DNA of 11,310 nt, taken from contig PLSZ01000158.1 of the NCBI GenBank assembly GCA_003164305.1, forward strand, positions 1 to 11,310, given 5' to 3'. The DNA comes from Acetobacteraceae bacterium (GTDB lineage: Bacteria > Pseudomonadota > Alphaproteobacteria > Acetobacterales > Acetobacteraceae). Shown in pieces: positions 6,218 through 11,310 of this stretch. Positions within the stretch are counted from its first letter, which is position 1; every line of letters starts with the position of its first letter. The notes beneath the pieces were generated by a model. That model worked only from the letters and a program-made list of their open reading frames with translations, ran no database searches and was not told the DNA's origin. A program made the position numbers and the translations under genes.

Positions 6218-6946
6218 ATGCCAGAGCTATCGCAGAAGACCCCAGAACTTTCGCAAAAGACCAAGGACGCACTGAATGGGGCGGCCACCTCGACGTTGAC
6301 GGGACTGCTGAACCGCCGAGGCTTCAACAACATGTTTCTGCAGGAGGTCTCACCGCTGCGGCTGGATATCCCGCGCATGGTGGGGTTCGCCTACACGATG
6401 CGGTTCATTCCGCATCGGAAAGACAAATCCAGCCCCCTCGGCAACGTTCAGCAAAAGGCCATGGAAGAGTGCCCTCCTGGCCATGTCCTGGTGGTCGATT
6501 CGCGCGGCGATGCGCGGGCCGCGTCGGCGGGCGATCTGTATATCGGCCGGCTGGCGGCGCGCGGTTGCTCCGGCATCGTGACGGACGGCGGGTTGCGGGA
6601 TTCCGAGGGCATCCTGAAAACCGGCCTGCCGGCGTATCACCGGCGGCCGACGTCGCCGCCGAGCCCGATCGTGCATCAACCGTATGACATCGGGCTGCCG
6701 ATCGCGTGCGGCGGAGTCGCGGTGTATCCGGGCGATGTGGTGGTTGGCGATTGCGACGGCGTGGTGATCATACCGGCCGATCTGGTGGAGGAGATCGCGG
6801 CGGAAGCGGCGGCTCAGACGCTGTTCGACGAGTTCGCCGAGGCCGAGGTGAAGAAAGGCCGTTCGCTGATCGGACTGTTCCCGGCGCAGAACGACCAGTG
6901 CAAGGCCGATTTCGCGGCGTGGAAGAAGGAACGCGGGCTGGATTAG
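6218..6946 (+). CDS. RraA-like / 4-hydroxy-4-methyl-2-oxoglutarate aldolase family protein
   Basis: A 242-aa member of the RraA/HMG-aldolase superfamily, whose members either inhibit RNase E or act as divalent-metal class II pyruvate aldolases. It retains the aldolase signature D-x20-R-D: D106 in 'SAGDLYIGRLAARG' and R127-D128 in 'DGGLRD', with 'GHVLVVDSRGD' (88-98) before it. This favours an enzyme that splits a 4-hydroxy-2-oxo acid, or decarboxylates oxaloacetate, over a pure RNase E regulator, which lacks the first Asp. At about 80 residues longer than E. coli RraA, it has extra sequence at both ends, including a C-terminal helix region ('EEIAAEAAAQTLFDEFAEAEVKKG'). The N-terminus contains a duplicated heptapeptide 'PELSQKT'. 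It shares the strand of the paaG/paaI segment, 35 bp downstream, but has its own strong ribosome site. The substrate is not known. Confidence 0.85.
   Translation: MPELSQKTPELSQKTKDALNGAATSTLTGLLNRRGFNNMFLQEVSPLRLDIPRMVGFAYTMRFIPHRKDKSSPLGNVQQKAMEECPPGHVLVVDSRGDARAASAGDLYIGRLAARGCSGIVTDGGLRDSEGILKTGLPAYHRRPTSPPSPIVHQPYDIGLPIACGGVAVYPGDVVVGDCDGVVIIPADLVEEIAAEAAAQTLFDEFAEAEVKKGRSLIGLFPAQNDQCKADFAAWKKERGLD
6221..6262 (+). repeat. 21-bp tandem duplication in the RraA-like gene
   Basis: Positions 6221-6241 and 6242-6262 are adjacent copies differing at three of 21 bases, encoding 'PELSQKT' twice directly after the initiator Met. The reading frame is preserved, and two of the three differences are silent or compensated so that both copies give the same peptide. 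Confidence 0.85.
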
Positions 6947-6954
6947 GGGAAGCG

Positions 6955-6970
6955 CCGGGGCTTGCCCCGG
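6955..6970 (+). terminator. GC-rich hairpin after the RraA-like gene
   Basis: A 7-bp perfect stem (ccggggc / gccccgg) with a 2-base tt loop begins 9 bases after the stop codon. There is no T-run behind it, so a Rho-independent terminator is not proven. It may simply be the first hairpin of the palindrome cluster that follows, acting as a transcript end or stabiliser. Confidence 0.4.
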
Positions 6971-7083
6971 ACCCCACCAGGAGGCTCTGCCCCCGGGTCA
7001 AGCCCGGGGCAGGCTTCCTGGACCTCCGCCAAGGGCGATATCCCCCCTTGGAACCCGTCAATTTGAGGAGGGGGTGTGCCTGC

Positions 7084-7104
7084 CCTCGCGCCTGACGCGC
7101 GAGG
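7084..7104. repeat. 8-bp hairpin inside the palindrome cluster
   Basis: 'cctcgcgc' (7084-7091) pairs perfectly with 'gcgcgagg' (7097-7104) around a 5-base loop 'ctgac'. It lies about 50 bases beyond the LLM gene stop on the minus strand, where it could act as a 3' stabilising hairpin; no T-run is seen. Confidence 0.6.
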
Positions 7105-7155
7105 TGGGGCTTGGGCCGCGAAGCGGATCAAGGGAGGCGATGCCCCTCGCGGGTT

Positions 7156-8040
7156 TCAGAGTCTGCCCTGGGCCTGACCCGGGGGCAGCGCCCTGGCGCT
7201 TCCGCTGATCGCAGCCCGGGCCTCGATGACGCGGTCCAGCGCCTGCTCGGGCGTCAGCGTGGGCGGCGCGCCAATCGTTATGTGGGTGACGCCGGCGGCC
7301 TGATAGTCGCGGGCGGTCTTGCGCCACGCCTCCGGCCCACCGTCACCCGCCACCAGCGAACCGCGGATCGGGAACTCCGCCGGATCGCGGCCGGCATCAC
7401 GCAGGTGTTGCTGAAATCTGGCGACATGCGGCAGGAAATCGCCGATCGTCATCCAGCCATCGGCGAGGCGGGCGACCCGGCGCAACACGTGTTCATCCGT
7501 TCCCGTACCGAACCAGATCGGGATCGGCGCCGCGACCGCCCGCGCGAGCCCGATATTGTCGAAGTCGTGAAACCGGCCCTTGAAGGTCACGTACGGTTCG
7601 GACCAGAGGCGACGCAGCAGCGCCACCTGTTCCTCCAGCCTGGCGCCGCGGGTTCGCATGTCCATGCCAAGCGCGCGATACTCCGCGGCGTTCCAACTGA
7701 CGCCAACGCCGAGGTCGAAACGGCCGCCGCTGATCAAGGAAAGCTCGGCCGCTTGTTTCGCTACCAGACCGGTCGGCAGCGCGGGTAACACCAGGATGGC
7801 GCTCATGAAACGAATGCGGGACGTGACTCCCGCCAGATACGCGAAGGTTACGAACGGATCGTTGAACGGGCCGGTGTATTGCGGCGTGGCACGGTCGGGG
7901 TAGGTCCCGGCTGGCTGGCCGAGCGTATGGCCGGCCGTGCTGGTGAAATCGAAGCCGGCTTGCTCCAGCGCCACGGCGTAATCGCGGATCGCGGCGGCGC
8001 CGGGCAGCGCTTGCAACGGAAAGCCGGCTCCGAATTGCAT
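7156..8040 (-). CDS. LLM class flavin/F420-dependent oxidoreductase
   Basis: A 294-aa luciferase-like TIM-barrel oxidoreductase. The N-terminal strand 'MQFGAGFPLQ', 'A..LEQAGFD' near 25-35, 'DPFVTFAYLAGVTSRIRF' near 62-80, 'AILVLPALPTGLVAKQAAELSLISGGR' and 'GVGVSWNAAEYRALG' follow the usual LLM order. 'PIWFGTGTDEHVLRRVARLADGW' near 185-205 resembles the group annotated as F420-dependent. Whether the cofactor is FMN or F420 cannot be decided here. The start at 8040 is two bases after the stop of the upstream alcohol dehydrogenase, with 'ggag' 10 bases before it inside that gene, so the two are surely co-transcribed. The last 13 or so residues ('SARALPPGQAQGRL') are encoded by the palindrome cluster and do not look like native protein. 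A redox pathway for an alcohol or aldehyde is plausible but the substrate is unknown. Confidence 0.87.
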   Translation of the reverse strand: MQFGAGFPLQALPGAAAIRDYAVALEQAGFDFTSTAGHTLGQPAGTYPDRATPQYTGPFNDPFVTFAYLAGVTSRIRFMSAILVLPALPTGLVAKQAAELSLISGGRFDLGVGVSWNAAEYRALGMDMRTRGARLEEQVALLRRLWSEPYVTFKGRFHDFDNIGLARAVAAPIPIWFGTGTDEHVLRRVARLADGWMTIGDFLPHVARFQQHLRDAGRDPAEFPIRGSLVAGDGGPEAWRKTARDYQAAGVTHITIGAPPTLTPEQALDRVIEARAAISGSARALPPGQAQGRL

Positions 8041-8042
8041 CG

Positions 8043-9134
8043 TCAGACGACTCCGAAATCGATCAGATTGCGCACCGGCGCACCGGACTTCAGCATCTCG
8101 AAGCCTTCGTTGATCTGGTCGAGTTTGATTTTCCCCGAGATCAGCGTATCCAGTTTCAGGCGGCCCTGACGCCATAATTCCAGCAACCGCGGCATGTCGA
8201 CGCGGAACCGGTTGCCGCCCATGCTCGTGCCCTGGATTTTGCGATCGCGCAGGAAGTCGGCGCCGTGCAACTCGATCTTGGTGCCGAACGGGATCATGCC
8301 GATGATGGTCGCGACGCCGCCCGGCCGCAGCATGGCGAAGCATTGTTCCGCGGTCGTTTTCAAACCGATCGCCTCGAACGAATAGGGCACGCCCTGGCCG
8401 TTGGTCATGTCCTTCACCGCCGCGACCGGATCGACGTTGGAGGCGTTGATGATATCGGTGGCGCCCATCTCCAGCGCTTTTTCCAGCTTCGACTGGTTGG
8501 TGTCGATGGCGATGATCTTCGAGGCGCCGGCCAAAGCCGCGCCGTTGACCGCCGACAGACCGATACCGCCGCAGCCGACGACCGCGACCGTCGAGCCAGG
8601 CTCGACCTTCGCCGCGTTGAACACCGCGCCGACGCCGGTCATGACGCCGCAGCCGACCAACGCGGCGCGATCGAGCGGGATGTCCTTGCCGATTTTCACC
8701 ACCGCGTGTTCGTGCACCAGCATGTGCTCGGCGAACGCCGAAAGATTGAATGCCTGATTGAGGGTCTGGCCTTTCCACCTGAGGCGGCGCGCGGCGCCCG
8801 GCAGCAGCTTCACCGCGGTATTGTCGCAGAGATTGGTGTGGCCGGTTGTGCAATAGTCGCACTCTCCGCAAAACACCGACAGGCAGGTGATGACGTGGTC
8901 GCCGGGTTTGACGTAGGTGACGTCTTCACCAACGGCCTCGACGACAGCGGCGCCTTCATGGCCGAGCACGGCGGGGGCGGGATAGGGATACAGCCCTTCC
9001 ATGAAATGCAGGTCCGAGTGGCACAGCCCGGCATAGGCGGTGCGCAGCAGAACTTCGCGCCGCTTCGGTTTTTCGATCTCGACGTCCTCGATGGTCAGCG
9101 GCTGATGGGGCGCGTGGAAGACCGCGGCTTTCAT
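8043..9134 (-). CDS. Zinc-dependent alcohol dehydrogenase (MDR superfamily)
   Basis: A complete 363-aa NAD(P)-dependent alcohol dehydrogenase. Catalytic-zinc residues are C38 in 'GLCHSD', H59-E60 in 'LGHEGAAVVEAVG' and C162 in 'VGCGVMTGVGAV'. Structural zinc is held by C89, C92, C95 and C103 in 'FCGECDYCTTGHTNLC'. The coenzyme loop is 'VGCGGIG' (186-192), followed by 'SKIIAIDTN', whose Asp favours NAD. The 'CGVMTG' and 'GHTNLC' pattern resembles class III-like dehydrogenases, including formaldehyde/thiol-adduct enzymes, but the substrate is not certain. Homology to the class runs to the end ('MLKSGAPVRNLIDFGVV'). The start at 9134 has an excellent 'ggaggg' site 7 bases upstream. It leads a two-gene unit with the LLM oxidoreductase, with only two bases between them. 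Confidence 0.94.
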   Translation of the reverse strand: MKAAVFHAPHQPLTIEDVEIEKPKRREVLLRTAYAGLCHSDLHFMEGLYPYPAPAVLGHEGAAVVEAVGEDVTYVKPGDHVITCLSVFCGECDYCTTGHTNLCDNTAVKLLPGAARRLRWKGQTLNQAFNLSAFAEHMLVHEHAVVKIGKDIPLDRAALVGCGVMTGVGAVFNAAKVEPGSTVAVVGCGGIGLSAVNGAALAGASKIIAIDTNQSKLEKALEMGATDIINASNVDPVAAVKDMTNGQGVPYSFEAIGLKTTAEQCFAMLRPGGVATIIGMIPFGTKIELHGADFLRDRKIQGTSMGGNRFRVDMPRLLELWRQGRLKLDTLISGKIKLDQINEGFEMLKSGAPVRNLIDFGVV

Positions 9135-9450
9135 ATTGGTTCCCTCCGGTTTGGCCTGGCAGGGTAACCTCGATCGGCCGGACGCGGAAGTACTACATAC
9201 GCGTGGATAGACGCGAACGGGCGAATCTGGTATCTCCGGGCTCCCGACGGACGGCTGCTAACTGTCCGCCGGGGCCGGTGAGTAAGCTATCTTCGGAACG
9301 TTATTCTGATCCGAAAGCGACGCTTACCCCACCGGAGTTCGACGTCGATGCTCAGCATCGGGCCTTACTCCAGCGGCGGGATTGCCGCACTCCGATCGTG
9401 CCTTGGTTTCCCTTAAGAAATCGTGAACTCGGTCGGGGTGCGGTTCCGCT
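9135..9450. other. 316-bp stretch without a supported gene
   Basis: The region lies upstream of the alcohol dehydrogenase and downstream of the thioesterase, both on the minus strand, so it should hold the dehydrogenase promoter. It contains the 'ggaggg' ribosome site and a short hairpin, cgatgc/gcatcg with loop tca at 9346-9360. A second weak stem, ttcgga/tccgaa, lies near 9293-9316. It is less GC-rich than its neighbours and all frames lack recognisable protein. No tRNA, transposase remnant or riboswitch could be identified. I could not place convincing promoter boxes. Confidence 0.5.
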
Positions 9451-9843
9451 TCACAGCACCATCTGGGTCTGCGTGACCTTGGCGATCAGCCTGCCGTCGG
9501 GATTGATGATCCGTGTCTCCCAGACCTGCGTGCGGCGGCCGCGATGCAGCGGCACGCTCTCGGCGGTCAGCGTCGTCCCAACCTTGGCTCCGGCGAAGAA
9601 ATTCGTTTTGCTTTCGATCGTCGTGGTACCCTGCCCGTCTCGCAAATTCATCACCGTGCCGATCGCGCCCGCTATGTCGGCGAACGCCATGATCGTCCCG
9701 CCATGGACGGTATCGCCCAGAGTGCAAAGCTCCGGCCGCATCACAAGCTCCGCCACGACCCCGTCTTTCTCCGCCCTGATCACCGATAAGCCGAGAAGTT
9801 GGGGCAATCCGGGTAACAGGCGTTGCAATTCTTCCTGGGTCAT
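9451..9843 (-). CDS. PaaI/hotdog-fold thioesterase
   Basis: A 130-aa single hotdog-domain acyl-CoA thioesterase of the PaaI-like family. Seen: 'TLGDTVHGGTIMAFADIAGAIGT' with HGG at 47-49 and acidic D56, then 'ESKTNFFAGAKVGTTLTAES' near 80-98 and a 'RRTQVWETRIINPDGRLIAKVTQTQMV' tail that packs the final strands. The start at 9843 has 'ggagg' 9 bases upstream. A frame open to 9891 adds 16 Arg-rich residues without support. It is intact, unlike the paaI copy at 5747, but is more distantly related to true PaaI (which has 'ICHGGFIF'), so it is not a simple replacement. It diverges from the M20 hydrolase gene across 66 bp. The acyl-CoA substrate is unknown. Confidence 0.88.
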   Translation of the reverse strand: MTQEELQRLLPGLPQLLGLSVIRAEKDGVVAELVMRPELCTLGDTVHGGTIMAFADIAGAIGTVMNLRDGQGTTTIESKTNFFAGAKVGTTLTAESVPLHRGRRTQVWETRIINPDGRLIAKVTQTQMVL

Positions 9844-9909
9844 TCGACATTTCCTCCCGCGCCGCGGCATCTTGCCGGAACTCCGTCGCACGCTTCAAGG
9901 ATCGAACGA
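9844..9909. promoter_or_regulatory. Divergent intergenic region, thioesterase / M20 hydrolase
   Basis: These 66 bp separate two outward-reading genes and contain both ribosome sites: 'gggagg' on the minus strand for the thioesterase and 'aagga' at 9897-9901 for the hydrolase. The space is so short that the promoters must overlap or lie within coding sequence, implying possible joint control. No clear boxes or operator palindrome were seen. Confidence 0.4.
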
Positions 9910-11127
9910 ATGAGCACCCACGCCGAGATGACCGTCCAGCGTATCCTCGACAGCGACACGTTCCGCCGCGCGGCCGAGACGCTGGCGGCGGAGCATGAGC
10001 GCACGGTCGAGGACATCATCCGGCTGACCGAGATCGAATCGCCCTCGTTCACCGAAAGCGTGCGCGCCCGGTCGTGGTACGAGATGGCGAAGGAGCATGG
10101 GTTGACTGACCTGGAAATCGATGCCGAGGGCAATGTCACGGGCATTCGCCGCGGCATCGGCAACGGTCAGTTGATCTGCGTCGCGGCGCACCTGGACACC
10201 GTGTTTCCGGCCGGGACCAACGTGAAAGTCCGGCGCCAGGGCAACAAGCTGTTCGCGCCCGGCATTGGCGACGACACGCGCAGCCTCGCGGTGCTGCTGG
10301 CCTGGATCCGGGCGATGGACGCGGCGGGCATCGAAACCCGAGCGGACATTCTGTTCGTGGCGGACGTCGGCGAGGAAGGCACCGGCGACCTGCGTGGCAT
10401 GCGGCATTTGTTTCAGAAGGGCCGCTACAAGGATCGAATCAGCAACTTCATCACCGTGGATAGTCCGAACATGGAACGGATCGTTACCGGCGGTGTCGGA
10501 TCGAAGCGATACCGGGTCACGTTCAAGGCTCCCGGCGGCCATAGCTATGGCGCGTTCGGCGTGGTCAACCCGCTGTTCGCCATGGCCGACGCGATTTCTC
10601 GTCTGGGCCGCGTGATCGTGCCGGCGAAGCCACGAACCACCTACAGCGCGAGCGTCACCGGCGGCGGTACCTCGATCAACTCCATTCCGAACGCGGTATG
10701 GACGGACTTCGATCTGCGGTCGGAATCACTGCGCGAACTCGACGAACTCGAAAAGCGGTTCGTGGCGATCGTGCATGCCTCGGTGGCGGCGGAGAACGAC
10801 GTTCGATCGACCCGCAACGGTCCAGTGACGGCGGATCTCGAGCTGATCGGCGACCGGCCCGCCGGACATACCAGCGAATCGTGCGAACTGGTCCAACTCG
10901 CCAAGGCCGCGATCAGCGCGAAAGGGTTTGAGGTCGGCTTCGCCACGTCCTCGACCGACGCCAACATCCCGATGAGCCTTGGCATCCCGGCGATCAAGAT
11001 CGGCTCCGGCGGTTATGGCGCGCGCGAGCACTCGCTGGATGAATGGATCGATGTCGAACCGGCGACCAGCCTGCGCGGGATGGAGGCGGGTCTCGCCACT
11101 CTGCTGGCGGTCGCGGGCGTGGCGTAA
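9910..11127 (+). CDS. M20-family metallo-hydrolase (peptidase/amidohydrolase)
   Basis: A 405-aa di-zinc M20 metallo-hydrolase of the aminoacylase/carboxypeptidase/peptidase T type. Zinc and catalytic residues are visible: H94 and D96 in 'AAHLDTVFP', bridging D121 in 'GIGDDTR', general base E155 and E156 in 'DVGEEGTGDL', D184 in 'ITVDSPN', and a C-terminal His in 'AREHSLDEW' near 375. The insert (dimerisation) domain runs roughly from 190 to 310, starting after 'GSKRYRVTFKAPGGHSYGAFG' with the usual GGH and ending before 'SSTDANIPMSLGIPAIKIG'. No signal peptide, so cytosolic. The start at 9910 has 'aagga' 8 bases upstream and follows the shared intergenic region with the thioesterase. An LLM monooxygenase begins 28 bases after it, suggesting an operon for hydrolysis and oxidation of an N-acyl or amide compound. 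The exact substrate is unknown. Confidence 0.92.
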   Translation: MSTHAEMTVQRILDSDTFRRAAETLAAEHERTVEDIIRLTEIESPSFTESVRARSWYEMAKEHGLTDLEIDAEGNVTGIRRGIGNGQLICVAAHLDTVFPAGTNVKVRRQGNKLFAPGIGDDTRSLAVLLAWIRAMDAAGIETRADILFVADVGEEGTGDLRGMRHLFQKGRYKDRISNFITVDSPNMERIVTGGVGSKRYRVTFKAPGGHSYGAFGVVNPLFAMADAISRLGRVIVPAKPRTTYSASVTGGGTSINSIPNAVWTDFDLRSESLRELDELEKRFVAIVHASVAAENDVRSTRNGPVTADLELIGDRPAGHTSESCELVQLAKAAISAKGFEVGFATSSTDANIPMSLGIPAIKIGSGGYGAREHSLDEWIDVEPATSLRGMEAGLATLLAVAGVA

Positions 11128-11155
11128 GGCGGGTTCAACAGGGAGTAGTCCAGCC

Positions 11156-11310
11156 ATGAAGCTGATGTGGTTTCACCTGATGCCATATACCGAACTGCCC
11201 GAGGATTTCAAAACGAAGCATCCGTCGGTGTGGGTGGACATCCACTCGTCGCTGTTCGATCCGAAGCGCGCGCATCTGATGTACAACGACTTCATGGACG
11301 AACTGGAATA
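11156..11310 (+). CDS. LLM class flavin-dependent oxidoreductase, N-terminal fragment
   Basis: Fifty-one codons of a gene that runs off the window. 'MKLMWFHLMPYTELPEDF' followed by 'WVDIHSSLFDPKRAHLMYNDFMDELEY' matches the opening of a luciferase-like flavin monooxygenase group in which 'PSSLFDP...LYNEYLDELEFA' leads to the first barrel helices. The 'HSSLFD' loop and the acidic helix fit, but the active site is not in view. The ATG has 'gggag' 10 bases upstream, and the gene starts 28 bases after the M20 hydrolase stop on the same strand, so they are probably co-transcribed. It is not closely similar to the LLM protein at 7156-8040, whose N-terminus differs. Confidence 0.85.
   Translation, partial: MKLMWFHLMPYTELPEDFKTKHPSVWVDIHSSLFDPKRAHLMYNDFMDELE

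Larger units (their letters stand above)
6949..7205. repeat. GC-rich palindrome cluster with long inverted repeat
   Basis: This gap has no supported gene. It has a 26-bp inverted repeat, 6987-7012 against 7163-7188, matching at 24 of 26 positions and separated by 150 bp; each arm is itself palindromic around 'cccgggt'. The outer flanks also match in inverted orientation ('gaagcgcc.gggc' at 6949 and the complement of about 7190-7203). Between them lies an 8-bp perfect hairpin. The block reads like the short dispersed palindromes common between genes in GC-rich alphaproteobacteria. It reaches past the stop of the LLM gene and about 45 bases into that coding frame. Confidence 0.65.

Noticed and set aside
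6955..6970. A confident Rho-independent terminator after the RraA-like gene
   Set aside because: The stem is strong but there is no T-run, and the same sequence style recurs across the repeat cluster; kept only as a low-confidence call.
8265..9167. A 300-codon open frame on the plus strand
   Set aside because: It is antisense to the alcohol dehydrogenase, which has every zinc and coenzyme motif; the plus-strand product resembles no known family.
9345..9413. A minus-strand frame opening 'MLSIDVELRWGKRRF' in the gap near 9355
   Set aside because: The faint resemblance to the start of an ABC transporter ATPase stops within 20 residues, and no further domain or ribosome site is seen.

Overview
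The DNA is GC-rich with dense, closely packed genes. Its gene families (Dgo enzymes, a PaaG/PaaI pair, a heme-dependent oxidative N-demethylase-like protein, LLM flavin oxidoreductases, an RraA-like aldolase) and its 'cccggg'-type intergenic palindromes fit a soil or water alphaproteobacterium, possibly of the Acetobacteraceae/Rhodospirillales. This is inference from style and content; no rRNA or other decisive marker is present.

Layout. (1) Positions 23-3806, minus strand: an SDR oxidoreductase, a DUF3445 heme oxygenase-like gene, then 2-dehydro-3-deoxygalactonokinase and KDPGal aldolase joined by an ATGA overlap (the last two steps of De Ley-Doudoroff D-galactonate breakdown). A 206-bp MITE-like element with terminal and internal inverted repeats separates the SDR from the DUF3445 gene. 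(2) Positions 3906-6946, plus strand: panC (pantothenate synthesis), a zinc alcohol dehydrogenase remnant whose middle has been deleted, a paaG-like isomerase with a GTG start, a paaI thioesterase broken by two single-base frameshifts, and an RraA/HMG-aldolase family gene. (3) Positions 6947-7205: a cluster of GC-rich palindromes that runs into the 3' end of the next gene. (4) Positions 7156-9843, minus strand: an LLM oxidoreductase two bases downstream of a complete zinc alcohol dehydrogenase, a 316-bp stretch with no supported gene, then a hotdog thioesterase. (5) Positions 9910-11310, plus strand: an M20-type metallo-hydrolase and the start of a second LLM monooxygenase cut by the window edge.

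How it fits together. Apart from panC, the region is a mosaic of small catabolic modules (sugar acid, aromatic acyl-CoA, alcohol/aldehyde, amide or peptide) rather than one pathway. The 4.7-6.2 kb segment is decaying: the dehydrogenase keeps only its two ends and the thioesterase is out of frame, while the paaG-like gene between them is intact. I found no convincing new defence, mobile or RNA-based system. The most unusual features are the two gene remnants, the MITE-like element, and the palindrome cluster that appears to supply the C-terminus of a protein.
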